Positions 43,554 through 53,534 of a DNA stretch of 64,000 nt are shown in pieces. This DNA comes from Saccharicrinis sp. (GTDB taxonomy: Bacteria > Bacteroidota > Bacteroidia > Bacteroidales > Marinilabiliaceae), in NCBI GenBank assembly GCA_024635555.1, contig JAGXIO010000230.1, forward strand, positions 1 through 64,000, read 5' to 3'. The position numbers and the translations under genes were made by a program. The notes under the pieces were generated by a model. It was not told the origin of the DNA and did no database searches. It saw only the letters and a list, made by a program, of their open reading frames with translations. How positions within the stretch are numbered: the stretch's first letter is position 1; every line of letters starts with the position of its first letter.

Positions 43554-44954
43554 TTATGCTTTGTTACGCATAATACTGGCCATAAATTCACCTTCGGCCA
43601 CTACACTGTCGCCCACAAAGGCTGTGCCCTTCATGTTGGCAACACCACGTCGCATGGGTGTTACCAAATCCAGCTTAAAAATAACGGTATCGCCTGGTAC
43701 CACTTTTTTGCGAAACTTGATATTATCGAGCTTCATAAAATAGGTAGAGTAATTTTCGGGATCTTCCACTTGGTTAAGCACAAAGATACCTCCACATTGA
43801 GCCATCGCTTCTACCAATAAAACGCCGGGCATAACCGGTTCGGTGGGAAAATGTCCCTGAAAAAACGGTTCGTTGAGCGTTACATTTTTAATACCTACCA
43901 CAAAATCCTCCTGCAAATCGATAATTTTATCTACCAACAAAAAGGGGAAACGATGGGGCAAAATACCGATAATCGCATTTATGTCGAACACGGGCTCCTG
44001 GCAAGGATCGTAATGCGGCACCTCGGGTCTGTTGGCCTGTTTTTTTATCTCGGCACGTAATATTTTGGCAAATTCCACATTACTTTGATGACCAGGACGT
44101 GTAGCAATTATCTTGCCTTTAATGGGTAAACCTGCCAAACACAAATCGCCTATCACATCCAATAACTTATGGCGTGCAGGTTCGTTATGATGCACCAATT
44201 CCAGGTTATTTAAAATGCCTATGGGTTTAACCTCAACCCTTGGCAAATTAAACAGGTCGGCCAATCTATCTAGTTCTTTCTGCTCAACATCCCTATCAAT
44301 AATTACAATGGCATTTTCTAAATCGCCTCCTTTAATCAGGTTATGCTGCATCAGCATCTCTACTTCGTGCAAAAACACAAAAGTCCGCGAAGCGCTTATC
44401 TCCTGCTCAAAATCCTTCAATGACGAGAGGCTGGCAAATTGACTTCCCAAAAATACCGAATTGTCATAAGATATCATGGTGTCGATACTAAAACAGTCGT
44501 CGGGTAAGGCTATCAAACGGATGCCTTTTTCCTTATTCTCGAAAACCATTTTCTCCTTCACCACAAAATACTTCCTTGTAGCTTCCTGTTCCTGAAGGCC
44601 GGCCTCGTTAATAGCCGCCACAAATAGCTTTGCGCTGCCATCGAGAATGGGTACCTCAGGACCATCCACTTCTATCAGACAGTTATCAACACCCAAACCG
44701 CGCAAAGCGGCCAAGCAATGTTCAATGGTACTTATTGTTGCATCATTTTTTTGCAAAACGGTACCTCGTTGTGTGTAAGTCACGTTTTCGGCATGGGCTT
44801 CTATAATGGGCTGCCCTTCCAGGTCGACCCTTTTAAATTTAAAGCCATGATTTTCGGGAGCTGGATTCATCACCAAAGTTACCAATGCTCCAGTATGTAA
44901 GCCCGTACCTTTTAGTGTTGCCGGCTTTACAAGTGTGTTTTGTTTTTCTACCAT
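43554..44954 (-). CDS. lpxC/fabZ: Bifunctional UDP-3-O-acyl-GlcNAc deacetylase / (3R)-hydroxyacyl-ACP dehydratase
   Basis: A fusion typical of Bacteroidota. Residues 1-305 are LpxC, the committed zinc deacetylase of lipid A synthesis: zinc ligands His79 (STIEHC), His262 and Asp266 (ARHKLLDVIGD), and catalytic His289 (RPGHQSN). Residues about 320-466 are FabZ of fatty-acid elongation: His334 in LPHRFPFLLVDK and Glu382 in PVMPGVLLVEAMAQ. Both active sites look intact. Joining them links 3-hydroxyacyl supply to lipid A and phospholipid balance. Confidence 0.97.
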   Translation of the reverse strand: MVEKQNTLVKPATLKGTGLHTGALVTLVMNPAPENHGFKFKRVDLEGQPIIEAHAENVTYTQRGTVLQKNDATISTIEHCLAALRGLGVDNCLIEVDGPEVPILDGSAKLFVAAINEAGLQEQEATRKYFVVKEKMVFENKEKGIRLIALPDDCFSIDTMISYDNSVFLGSQFASLSSLKDFEQEISASRTFVFLHEVEMLMQHNLIKGGDLENAIVIIDRDVEQKELDRLADLFNLPRVEVKPIGILNNLELVHHNEPARHKLLDVIGDLCLAGLPIKGKIIATRPGHQSNVEFAKILRAEIKKQANRPEVPHYDPCQEPVFDINAIIGILPHRFPFLLVDKIIDLQEDFVVGIKNVTLNEPFFQGHFPTEPVMPGVLLVEAMAQCGGIFVLNQVEDPENYSTYFMKLDNIKFRKKVVPGDTVIFKLDLVTPMRRGVANMKGTAFVGDSVVAEGEFMASIMRNKA

Positions 44955-45035
44955 TTCAATAGACTATGATTTTGCAAATAGGTATTCCCTCTTTAACACC
45001 TTACTTTTCATCTCATTCTAATTATTTGTACTTTA

Positions 45036-45080
45036 TTGGCAAGTTCCCTGTATATGAAACATTCTCAAGGCTTCGTTTCT
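45036..45080 (-). repeat. Diverged copy of the dispersed repeat over the lpxD stop
   Basis: Minus strand reads GAAACGAAGCCTTGAGAATG, TTTCATATACAGGGAAC, TTGCCAA. The first half aligns with GAAACGAGCCATGAGAAT of the copy at 31288-31342, and the second half carries the inverted form of GGCGAGTTCC. The lpxD stop codon (TGA in CCTTGA) lies within it. Moderate similarity only. Confidence 0.5.
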
Positions 45081-46111
45081 CCTTTTAATTTTTCCATCTC
45101 TTGTTTGAGAACGCGTACCTCTTTTACCAGTTCGGGAAGATTTTTTAGGCTTATCCACGAACGTGTAAAAGCTCTTGCCTCAAAAGCAGGTGTACCGCGC
45201 ATCACAGCCCCCTCCTCTTTTACGCTGCTGGCAATACCGGTATAAGCACCCATTTTAACCCCATCGGCCACCGTTAAGTGCCCAACAACTCCAGCGTGTC
45301 CCCCAAACATACAGTTTTTACCTATAGTAGTAGAACCCGCTACGCCCGACATGGCAGCAATAACTGTATTCTCGCCTATCTCAACATTGTGGGCTATCTG
45401 CACAAAATTATCGAGCTTCACTCCTTTTTTTAATACCGTAGAACCCATAGTGGCTCTATCTATAGCAGTATTGGCACCAATCTCCACATTATCTTCAATC
45501 ACCACATTTCCCAATTGAGGAATTTTGGTATATTCGTTATTCTCGTTGGGGGCAAAACCAAAACCGTCGGAACCCACCACCGAACCAGCATGGAGGATAC
45601 AATTATTATGCACTACGCAATCTTGGTATATTTTAACACCTGCATACAAAATATTATTGTCGCCAATGGTTACGTTATCGCCGATATACGTATTTGGATA
45701 GATGCTTACATTATTACCAATTTTTACATTTTCGCCAATATAAACAAAGGCACCAACATACGGGAAATCACCAATAGTTGCCGTTTTGGATATGAAAGAA
45801 GGCTGCTCGATACCCGTTTTCCGTGGTCGCGAATCTACATACATCTGCATTAAAGTAGCCACTGCAGTGTAGGCATCCGAAACCCTGATCATGGTAGCTT
45901 CCACCTTTTTTTCGGGCACAAAGCTATTGTTCACTATAACCAGTGAAGCCTTGGTTTCATATATGTAATGGGTATATTTAGCGTTGGATAAAAAGGTAAT
46001 GGTTCCGGGTTTACCATCCTCAATTTTTGATACGTTACTGATTGTAACATCCGGGTTACCAACAATTTCCCCGTGTATTAATTCTGCAATTTGCTTAGCT
46101 GAGAGCTCCAT
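45065..46111 (-). CDS. lpxD: UDP-3-O-(3-hydroxyacyl)glucosamine N-acyltransferase
   Basis: Third step of lipid A synthesis: N-acylates the LpxC product. The 348 residues comprise the LpxD N-domain (1-100, [29 protein letters not shown]), hexapeptide repeats (about 105-300), catalytic His in [33 protein letters not shown], and a C-terminal coiled helix ([18 protein letters not shown]). It is first of the lpxD-lpxC/fabZ-lpxA row. The last codons run into a diverged copy of the dispersed repeat. Confidence 0.96.
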   Translation of the reverse strand: MELSAKQIAELIHGEIVGNPDVTISNVSKIEDGKPGTITFLSNAKYTHYIYETKASLVIVNNSFVPEKKVEATMIRVSDAYTAVATLMQMYVDSRPRKTGIEQPSFISKTATIGDFPYVGAFVYIGENVKIGNNVSIYPNTYIGDNVTIGDNNILYAGVKIYQDCVVHNNCILHAGSVVGSDGFGFAPNENNEYTKIPQLGNVVIEDNVEIGANTAIDRATMGSTVLKKGVKLDNFVQIAHNVEIGENTVIAAMSGVAGSTTIGKNCMFGGHAGVVGHLTVADGVKMGAYTGIASSVKEEGAVMRGTPAFEARAFTRSWISLKNLPELVKEVRVLKQEMEKLKGETKP

Positions 46112-46289
46112 CTTTTTTAAAAATTTACTGCAAATCTAATAATATTATCCTCATTGAGCCTAAAAAACAGTGCGATCTTTCATTTCTGTCGCATGGCTTA
46201 AACCTTTTATTATACTTGTTTCAAACGATTCATTCATGTGTTTATAATTTATTTCTTTGCCACATAGCCTGCCCCGAACTTGATTCGGG

Positions 46290-46391
46290 GGAACTCGCCA
46301 TTACAATCATTCCCCCTCCCGCTAAGGCGGGACAGGTTTTGTGTGAGGACACTCTCATAGCCTGCCCCGAACCTTCGGGGGCTCGTTTCAT
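46290..46391 (-). repeat. Copy of the dispersed repeat with two palindromic insertions
   Basis: On the minus strand ATGAAACGAGCC (46391-46380), a 21-nt block containing CCCCGAAGGTTCGGGG-type palindrome (46379-46359), ATGAGAGTGTCCTCACACAA, a second block with CCCGCCTTAGCGGG, then GGGAATGATTGTAATGGCGAGTTCC region ending at 46290 (key part GTAATGGCGAGTTCC). The stop codon TGA of the HD gene is the TGA of its first bases. Another palindrome, CCCCGAACTTGATTCGGGG, abuts it at 46272-46290. Confidence 0.8.
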
Positions 46392-47653
46392 ATAGTTCTA
46401 ACCCATTTTCGTAAGGATTTAGGATATATTAATACGTTCTTTTTCACGTTCTTACTCAACACCGAAAGGTTCAAAATATCGGAAGCTTCCGACACATCCT
46501 TTAATTGGCCATCGGCATAAAGTATCTTTATTTTTTCATCTGTCAAACTATAAGCATAGTTCTCCACAACATCGGTATGCACAAAGTACCCCACCTCTCC
46601 TTTCCCAAGATCCATATCTTCCTTTACCTTATTTTTAATATGCTTGATTTTTTGCTTATCAAAAGGCTCTTTCTGCATCTCAATTTGAAACAAATCGCGG
46701 TTAATCATTAGTTTGGACAAGGTGGATAGGATAAAGTCTTCATGTGTTGTCCAGACCTTTATGGCCGACATGATATCACCATCGTCAAGCATCGAAAATT
46801 TTTCGAGTATAGCCGTATCTTGTTTAAAATCATCAATAGTAATATCTTCCTTAAAAAAATACAATAAATGAGGCGTAGCAAATACCTCCGTTCCCTTCTG
46901 CAACAAAAACCTAGCACGCTGCAAAACAAGCACCAGCATTTTTTCGGCTACCACCGAGGTTTTGTGCAAATAAACCTGCCAATACATCAACCGGCGAGCT
47001 ATCAAAAATTTTTCGATAGAATAAATTCCCTTCGACTCCACCACCAGCTCATCGTTACACACATGCAGCATTTTTATAATGCGGTCGGAACCTATAATTC
47101 CTTCGGTTACACCCGTAAAAAAACTATCTCGCCGCAGATAATCAAGCCTGTCCATATCCAACTGACTGCTTACCAACTGATGCAAAAACTTTTTATAATA
47201 ATTTCCCTTAAAAATTTCTATCGCCAGTTTTAATTTACCGTTAAACTCTTCATTTAAACGCTCCATAAAAAGCAAGGATATCATCTCGTGATGGATACCT
47301 TTTACCACCGTATTTTCCAGCACATGCGAATAAGGTCCGTGGCCAATATCGTGCAATAAAATAGCTATGTGAACGGCCTGTGATTCGTCATCATCAATTT
47401 CGATTCCTTTGGATCGGAGCACATCAACGGCTTGCGACATCAAATGCATGGCACCCACCGCATGTTGAAACCTATTATGCATGGCTCCCGGATAAACCAA
47501 GGAAGTAAGCCCCAACTGTTTTATACCTCTTAAACGTTGAAAATATCTGTGCTGCAACAAATCAAATACTATCTCAAATGGAATTTTTACGAATCCATAA
47601 ACCGGATCGTTTATTATTTTTAGCTTATTGAGCGTATAGTTCTCTCTGGTCAT
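46388..47653 (-). CDS. HD-domain phosphohydrolase (dGTPase-like)
   Basis: Start set at 47653 (MTRENYTLNKLKIINDPVYGF, 421 aa); the ATG at 47683 adds ten residues not matching the family. The HD metal site is clear: His in AMHNRFQHAVGAMHL, HD in LLHDIGHGPYSHVLE, and the downstream Asp in SQLDMDRLDYLRRDSFFTG. It belongs to the dNTPase/SAMHD1-like branch; the physiological nucleotide is unknown. The family is commonly encoded next to lpxD in Bacteroidota, as here, though no functional link is established. Confidence 0.92.
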   Translation of the reverse strand: MTRENYTLNKLKIINDPVYGFVKIPFEIVFDLLQHRYFQRLRGIKQLGLTSLVYPGAMHNRFQHAVGAMHLMSQAVDVLRSKGIEIDDDESQAVHIAILLHDIGHGPYSHVLENTVVKGIHHEMISLLFMERLNEEFNGKLKLAIEIFKGNYYKKFLHQLVSSQLDMDRLDYLRRDSFFTGVTEGIIGSDRIIKMLHVCNDELVVESKGIYSIEKFLIARRLMYWQVYLHKTSVVAEKMLVLVLQRARFLLQKGTEVFATPHLLYFFKEDITIDDFKQDTAILEKFSMLDDGDIMSAIKVWTTHEDFILSTLSKLMINRDLFQIEMQKEPFDKQKIKHIKNKVKEDMDLGKGEVGYFVHTDVVENYAYSLTDEKIKILYADGQLKDVSEASDILNLSVLSKNVKKNVLIYPKSLRKWVRTI

Positions 47654-47834
47654 AAATTGTATTAATAATTGCAATGTTCGCAAGATAGCGTTTTAATCCC
47701 AAACCTCGGAGTTCAACTATAAACGAGCGCAGTGTCGCATCCGAGTTACAAAAGAGCTAAAAAACAACCGGGGAGCAACAAGTGCAAGTTGTAAATACTC
47801 ACACTCCGAGCTTAGGAATAATATTTAAAGTGAG

Positions 47835-47865
47835 TTGCATATTTAAAGCTTAATAACTATCTTTG
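47835..47865 (+). promoter_or_regulatory. Promoter of the rimP-nusA-infB operon
   Basis: TTG (47835-47837), 20-nt spacer, TATCTTTG (47858-47865) match the Bacteroidota consensus. The leader is about 60 nt. Confidence 0.7.
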
Positions 47866-47931
47866 CAGCAGATTTAACTAAATATCTTAATGATAGGGGG
47901 CTTGTGTCCCCTATTTTATTACCATTAAGCA

Positions 47932-48396
47932 ATGATTACCAAGGAACAAATAGTAGAAATAATAGCGGAAAAAATTAAGGCTGATGACTGCTTTATCGTT
48001 GAGGTTAAGGTTTCTACGGGCAACAAGATTACGGTTACAGTGGATAGCATGGATGGTCTGAGTATCGACTATTGCATACAAATAAGCCGTTTGATTGAAT
48101 CGTCCTTCGACCGCGAAGAAGAGGATTTTGAATTGGAAGTGTCCACACCCGGTTTAGGACAACCGTTAAAGGTACTAAACCAATACAAAAAAAACTTAGG
48201 TAAAGAGGTAGAAGTAATACCGTTTGAATCTGTTCCTTTTAAAGGAAAAATCACCGAAGTATTTGAGGATGGATTTGCTTTAGAGGAAGAAAGAAAAGTT
48301 AAAATAGAAGGAAAGAAAAAAAAAGAGATCAAAGTTTTTAATCATAACTACAAGTTCGACCAGGTTAAATCGGTAAAATTAATTATTACATTTTAA
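47932..48396 (+). CDS. rimP: Ribosome maturation factor
   Basis: Assists 30S subunit assembly. The 154 residues have the two RimP domains: N-terminal alpha/beta (VTVDSMDGLSIDYCIQISRLIE, FELEVSTPGLGQPL) and C-terminal SH3-like barrel (KEVEVIPFESVPFKGKI). It is first gene of the conserved rimP-nusA-infB operon, with nusA 21 bp downstream. Confidence 0.95.
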   Translation: MITKEQIVEIIAEKIKADDCFIVEVKVSTGNKITVTVDSMDGLSIDYCIQISRLIESSFDREEEDFELEVSTPGLGQPLKVLNQYKKNLGKEVEVIPFESVPFKGKITEVFEDGFALEEERKVKIEGKKKKEIKVFNHNYKFDQVKSVKLIITF

Positions 48397-48417
48397 CGAG
48401 CCGACAAATATACAGTC

Positions 48418-49653
48418 ATGGAAAATATTAATTTAATTGACACTTTTTCGGAGTTCAAAGAACTAAAGAGCATTGACAGAGCAACCATGATAAGAGTGCT
48501 CGAAGACTCTTTTAGAAGCGTTTTGATAAAGCGTTTTGGAACAGACGAGAATTTCGATGTTATTATTAACACCGATAAAGGAGACTTTGAAATTTGGCGC
48601 AACCGCGAGATTGTTGAGGATGACGCTTTGGAAGACGACAACCTACAGATATCCCTGACTGATGCCAAAAAGCTTGATGAAGATTATGAGGTAGGTGAAG
48701 AAGTAACCGACGAAGTTCGCTTTCTGGATTTCGGAAGACGGGCCATTCTTAGTCTGCGTCAAAACCTATCTGCTCGTATCTTAGAACTTGAAAAAGATAA
48801 CATCTATCATAAATATAAGGATAAGATTGGTGAAATCATCACCGGCGAGGTTTATCAAATATGGAAAAGAGAAATCCTTGTATTGGACGACGAAGGCAAC
48901 GAACTGATAATGCCCAAAGCAGAGCAAATACCTTCGGACTTTTTTCGCAAAGGCGATAACATTAGAGCCGTTGTTGTTAGGGTAGAAATCAGAAACAACA
49001 ATCCTTTGATTATTATTTCGCGCACATCAACGGTTTTCCTGGAACGTTTGTTCGAATTGGAAGTTCCCGAGATATTCGACGGATTGATTACGATAAAAAA
49101 GATTGTACGCATGCCGGGCGAAAGAGCCAAAGTGGCCGTGGAATCTTACGACGAACGCATCGACCCAGTTGGTGCTTGTGTGGGCATGAAAGGATCAAGG
49201 ATTCATGGTATTGTGCGTGAGTTACGCAATGAGAACATCGATGTGATTAATTACACAACCAATGTTACACTGTTTATTCAACGCTCGCTCAACCCCGCCA
49301 AGATAACCAATATCAAACTCTTTGAGGATGATAAGAGAGCACAAGTATATTTACGTCCCGATGAGGTGAGCCTTGCCATTGGCAAAGGTGGATTGAACAT
49401 TAAGCTGGCCAGTCAGCTGACAGGTTACGAGATTGATGTTTACCGCGAAATGGAAGTGGACGACGAAGATGTAAGCTTAGATGAGTTTACAGACGAAATT
49501 GAAGGGTGGATTCTTGATGAAATAAAAGCCATAGGCTGCGACACCGCTAAATCGGTACTCGACCTTAGTGTGGAGGATTTAGTGAAACGTACCGATCTGG
49601 AAGAAGAAACCATCCGAGAAGTTATACGCATATTGAGCGCAGAATTTGAATAA
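48418..49653 (+). CDS. nusA: Transcription termination/antitermination factor
   Basis: Binds RNA polymerase and nascent RNA to control pausing and termination. The 411 residues comprise the NusA N-terminal domain (1-125), S1 (about 130-205, GEIITGEVYQIWKREILVLDDEG), KH1 with VGACVGMKGSRIHGIVREL, KH2 with DEVSLAIGKGGLNIKLASQLTG, and a short helical C-terminal region (about 360-411). The C-terminus has one helix-hairpin-helix-like unit rather than the two acidic repeats of E. coli NusA (495 aa), normal for the phylum. Confidence 0.97.
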   Translation: MENINLIDTFSEFKELKSIDRATMIRVLEDSFRSVLIKRFGTDENFDVIINTDKGDFEIWRNREIVEDDALEDDNLQISLTDAKKLDEDYEVGEEVTDEVRFLDFGRRAILSLRQNLSARILELEKDNIYHKYKDKIGEIITGEVYQIWKREILVLDDEGNELIMPKAEQIPSDFFRKGDNIRAVVVRVEIRNNNPLIIISRTSTVFLERLFELEVPEIFDGLITIKKIVRMPGERAKVAVESYDERIDPVGACVGMKGSRIHGIVRELRNENIDVINYTTNVTLFIQRSLNPAKITNIKLFEDDKRAQVYLRPDEVSLAIGKGGLNIKLASQLTGYEIDVYREMEVDDEDVSLDEFTDEIEGWILDEIKAIGCDTAKSVLDLSVEDLVKRTDLEEETIREVIRILSAEFE

Positions 49654-49718
49654 TTCAAGTATTTTTGTGTGAGTCAATATTTTAGGAACAAAATTTAGAG
49701 AAACATTTAATCCCCAAT

Positions 49719-52700
49719 ATGGCAGTTGGTAAAACAAATAGACTAAGTAAAGTAGCCCGAGAGTTTAATGTAGGGATTCAAACCATTGTTGAGTTCTTAC
49801 ATAAAAAAGGATTCGAAGTAGTAACGAATCCCAACGAAAAAGTATCGGAAGACATGTATCGTCATATCCAAAACGAATACAGTACCGATCTTAACGTGCG
49901 CAAAAAATCGGAAGAACTTGGCAAGCAAAAGTCTTACAAAGAAACCATCTCGATAGAAGATGTAAGAAAAGATTTAGCTCCGAGCCCTAAAGAGGAGAAA
50001 CCGGAACCGAAAACGGAAAAGGTGATTGCTCCAAAAACCGAAGAGCCAAAAATTTTAGGTAAAATTGATTTAGACCAGTTCAACAAAAAGAAACCTGTTG
50101 AGCAGCCTAAAAAAGAAGAAGCTAAAGTGACGGCCCCCAAAGAGGAGCCCAAAGTTCCTGTAGAAAAAATTGTAGCTCAAAAAGAGCCTGAGCCCCAAAA
50201 GAAAGAGAAAAAGCCCATAGAGGTTCCTCATATACCAACTGCCAAACAAAACATTGAGGAACCCAAGGTGGTAGGGAAAATAGATGTTGATTCCCTTAAC
50301 AAACCCCGTAAAACAGAGGCTCCTAAAAAAGCAAATCCCGCTGCAACCACAACAAGTGCTGCTGCGCCAAGGATAATAGATGATAAAAAAGATGCCGGGG
50401 CATCAAAAAAAGAGGAGTCTAAAACACCAGTGCAAAAAACAGAACAAAGTAAACCAACAGAACAAAGCAAACCAACAGAACAGCCTGTGGCAAAAAGCTT
50501 AACAAAAGTGGATACTGCCGATACAAGTGTTGCAGATGTCAACGCCCTTTTTAAACCTACCCAGTTTAAAAAACTTTCAGGACCTACAGTGGTAGGTAAA
50601 ATTGAATTACCGGCAACACCAAGCAGATCGGAAAGCGCAGCCGATAAAAAGAAGAAAAAACGTAAACGTATCCGCAAGGATAAGGAGCGCGTTAACATTA
50701 ACGAAAAATCGAATCAACCTGCTGGACAAAGACATGCAGGAGGACAAAGAACTCCTGGAGGACAAAGACCACCTGCCACAGGTGGAACAGGAACAGGAAC
50801 AGGAACAGGAACAGGAACAGGCAGACCCCCCCGTACGCCGGGCAGTCCGCGACCAGCAGATGCGAATCAACGCACGGGTGCTGGCGCCAATGCTCCACGT
50901 AGGAATGTAAAACCTGCCGTTCACCGTCGTCCAGTTAAGGCGGAGATTACCGAGCAGGACGTCCAAAAACAAATTAAAGATACTTTGGCTAGGCTCACAG
51001 CCACTAAAGGTAAGTCGAAAGCCTCTCGCCACCGACGTGATAAGCGTGATGCGGTAAGCCAACGAAATATGGCAGAGTCAGAGGCAGCCAACTATGATAA
51101 AAATGTAATAAAAGTAACCGAATTTGTTACCGTAGCCGAATTGGCTACCATGATGGACGTTCAGGTAAACCAAATTATAGCCTCCTGTATGAGCCTCGGT
51201 TTATTTGTATCTATCAACCAACGTTTGGATGCTGAAACCATATCTCTTGTTGCAGAGGAATTCAACCACACGGTTGAGTTTATTAGCGTGGAAGTGGCCG
51301 CAGCCATCGAAGAAGATGAGATAGAGGACGTAACAATGCTCGAAGAACGTTCGCCCATCGTTACTGTGATGGGACACGTCGATCATGGTAAAACTTCCTT
51401 ACTCGACCACATCCGTAAAGCTAACGTTATACAAGGTGAAGCGGGAGGAATAACTCAGCATATTGGGGCATACTCCGTATCTCTGGATTCAGGTCGTAGA
51501 ATAACCTTCCTTGATACACCCGGTCACGAGGCGTTTACTGCCATGCGTGCACGTGGTGCACAAGTAACCGATATTGCCATAATTATCATCGCTGCCGATG
51601 ATAACGTGATGCCTCAAACCATTGAAGCCATCAACCATGCTGCCGCCGCTGGCGTACCCATCGTTTTTGCCATCAACAAAATTGATAAACCGGGTGCAAA
51701 CCCCGACAGGATAAAAGAAGAACTAGCTAATATGAACTACTTGGTAGAAGACTGGGGAGGAAAATATCAGTGTCAAGAGATATCGGCTAAAAACGGTATT
51801 AACATAGAAGTATTGCTCGAAAAAGTGCTGCTCGAAGCCGACATGTTAGAGCTGAAAGCCGTTAAAGATAAAAGAGCGGTAGGTTCGGTAATAGAATCAT
51901 CATTAGACAAAGGTCGTGGTTTTGTAACCACCGTGCTTGTTCAATCAGGAACTCTTAAAGTTGGCGACGTAATACTTGCCGGCAGCTATATGGGCCACGT
52001 AAAAGCCATGTTTAACGAGCGTAACCAAAAAGTTGATTCCGCAGGACCTTCGGAACCTGTTCTGATGTTAGGATTAAACGGTGCAGCTCAGGCAGGAGAG
52101 AAATTTAACGTGATGGAAAGCGAACGCGATGCAAAGGAAATTACAAACAAACGTACCCAGCTTCAGCGTGAACAAGGAATTAGAACCAAAAAGCATATTA
52201 CACTGGATGAAATAGGCCGACGTATTGCTATTGGTAACTTCCAGGAACTTAATGTTATTGTTAAGGGTGACGTGGATGGATCTATCGAAGCACTTGCCGA
52301 CTCCTTGATAAAACTATCGACTGCAGAAATTCAGGTGAACGTGATACATAAGGCTGTAGGTCAAATATCAGAATCCGACATCATGCTTGCCGCCGCATCA
52401 AATGCCATCGTTATTGGTTTCCAGGTACGCCCTTCAGTGGCAGCCAGGAAAATAGCCGAGAAAGAAGAAATAGACATCCGTCTATATTCCATCATCTACG
52501 ATGCTATCGAAGAGCTTAAGCTGGCCATGGAAGGTATGCTTTCGCCCGAAATAAAAGAGCAGATTAATGCCACTCTGGAAGTCCGCGAAGTATTTAATAT
52601 AACCAAAGTGGGAACCATTGCCGGTTGTATGGTTAAGGACGGAAAAATAAAACGTAATTCTAGGGTTCGATTGATACGCGAAGGTATTGTTATTTACACC

Positions 52701-52853
52701 GGTGTTTTAGGTGCTCTTAAGCGCTTTAAAGACGATGCCAAAGAGGTAGCCTCAGGTTACGAATGTGGTGTTAATATTGCAAACTATAACGACATTAAAG
52801 AAGGTGACTTTATCGAAGCTTTTGAAGAAGTTGAGGTAACAAGAACGCTTTAA
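49719..52853 (+). CDS. infB: Translation initiation factor IF-2
   Basis: A GTPase that brings initiator tRNA to the 30S subunit. The 1044 residues begin with an IF2 N-domain (about 4-55). A roughly 370-residue charged, Pro/Lys/Glu-rich linker follows, which recurrently contains KIL/VGKIDLD-like motifs and a Gly-Thr microsatellite. A second IF2_N-type domain (about 465-530, [20 protein letters not shown]) precedes the G domain with G1 [10 protein letters not shown]3 DTPGHEAF and G4 NKID, then domains II, III and C2. Its partner, initiator tRNA, is encoded twice at 56.7 kb. Confidence 0.97.
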   Translation: MAVGKTNRLSKVAREFNVGIQTIVEFLHKKGFEVVTNPNEKVSEDMYRHIQNEYSTDLNVRKKSEELGKQKSYKETISIEDVRKDLAPSPKEEKPEPKTEKVIAPKTEEPKILGKIDLDQFNKKKPVEQPKKEEAKVTAPKEEPKVPVEKIVAQKEPEPQKKEKKPIEVPHIPTAKQNIEEPKVVGKIDVDSLNKPRKTEAPKKANPAATTTSAAAPRIIDDKKDAGASKKEESKTPVQKTEQSKPTEQSKPTEQPVAKSLTKVDTADTSVADVNALFKPTQFKKLSGPTVVGKIELPATPSRSESAADKKKKKRKRIRKDKERVNINEKSNQPAGQRHAGGQRTPGGQRPPATGGTGTGTGTGTGTGRPPRTPGSPRPADANQRTGAGANAPRRNVKPAVHRRPVKAEITEQDVQKQIKDTLARLTATKGKSKASRHRRDKRDAVSQRNMAESEAANYDKNVIKVTEFVTVAELATMMDVQVNQIIASCMSLGLFVSINQRLDAETISLVAEEFNHTVEFISVEVAAAIEEDEIEDVTMLEERSPIVTVMGHVDHGKTSLLDHIRKANVIQGEAGGITQHIGAYSVSLDSGRRITFLDTPGHEAFTAMRARGAQVTDIAIIIIAADDNVMPQTIEAINHAAAAGVPIVFAINKIDKPGANPDRIKEELANMNYLVEDWGGKYQCQEISAKNGINIEVLLEKVLLEADMLELKAVKDKRAVGSVIESSLDKGRGFVTTVLVQSGTLKVGDVILAGSYMGHVKAMFNERNQKVDSAGPSEPVLMLGLNGAAQAGEKFNVMESERDAKEITNKRTQLQREQGIRTKKHITLDEIGRRIAIGNFQELNVIVKGDVDGSIEALADSLIKLSTAEIQVNVIHKAVGQISESDIMLAAASNAIVIGFQVRPSVAARKIAEKEEIDIRLYSIIYDAIEELKLAMEGMLSPEIKEQINATLEVREVFNITKVGTIAGCMVKDGKIKRNSRVRLIREGIVIYTGVLGALKRFKDDAKEVASGYECGVNIANYNDIKEGDFIEAFEEVEVTRTL
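50784..50819 (+). repeat. In-frame hexanucleotide microsatellite (GGAACA)6 in infB
   Basis: Six perfect GGAACA units encode alternating Gly-Thr in the IF-2 linker. Being a multiple of three, changes in unit number would keep the frame. Confidence 0.95.
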
Positions 52854-52908
52854 TAGGTTTTTCTGTTAGACTGTTAGACATTTAGATAATAGATCGATAT
52901 TATATAGT

Positions 52909-52947
52909 AAAAAATCCCTGCTCATTCATTTGAGTGGGGATTTTTTT
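52909..52947 (+). terminator. Intrinsic terminator of the rimP-nusA-infB operon
   Basis: AAAAATCCC...CTCA stem, ATTC-rich loop, TGAG...GGGATTTTTTT. Located about 55 bp after the infB stop. Confidence 0.85.
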
Positions 52948-53232
52948 GTTCCCAAAGATTACAATACTTCCAATGTTTATTAATCCCGGCCTCAATTGGT
53001 AAAAAGGCTGTCCACAATTCTACGCGAAACAGAATTCCATCTTAATTAAATTGATTGATGTGTTTAATTTGAAAGTTATCGTTTCTAGGTGAATAATTGA
53101 TAGGATTGTGAACCGGAGACGCTTTTTAAATATTTATATTGATTCTTAATAACATCCATATATCAATGCTAGTATGGGAAGTTATGTAGAATACCTCATG
53201 CAACATTCAAAAAAGCACAATTTTACTTTCCC

Positions 53233-53336
53233 TCCGCTGCCGCGAGATTGTATCTCGTGGTTAAATGAAATAAATAAGGCTGCATTTGATTTAAGTGCAG
53301 CCCCCCGCTACCGCACATTTCCTTACATGTGCTAAA
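53233..53336. repeat. REP-like element with three hairpins
   Basis: CCGCTGCCG leads hairpin 1 CGAGATTGTATCTCG (53243-53257), then GTGGTTAAATG. Hairpin 2 is GGCTGCA...TGCAGCC (53278-53302). CCGCTACCG leads hairpin 3 GCACATTTCC/TTACATGTGC (53313-53332). The two CCGCTRCCG-plus-hairpin units are a direct pair, as in REP doublets, separated by the central stem. Confidence 0.75.
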
Positions 53337-53487
53337 CTAAGTAAGTCAATATAAATAAGTCAATAATTAATACTCCTAAAAGCTAAATAATAAATTTCTT
53401 TTTTACTTTTACAGGAATCGTATTTATTAATCTGTAGCTATAAATATAAAAACACAAATTGTTCTGGGAGGATATTTATTTTTTTTA

Positions 53488-53495
53488 TACTTTTG
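53488..53495 (+). promoter_or_regulatory. -7 promoter element for the 53535 gene
   Basis: TACTTTTG fits TAnnTTTG. The nearest TTG upstream (53459-53461) is 26 bp away, longer than usual. Confidence 0.45.
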
Positions 53496-53534
53496 GAATC
53501 CTTGATTTATAGCGACATAAACTAAAAAAACAAA

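Larger units (their letters stand above)
52948..53534. other. Intergenic region with a REP-like element
   Basis: No gene. The only structured part is the three-hairpin element at 53233-53336 and a -7 box near 53488. Confidence 0.6.
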
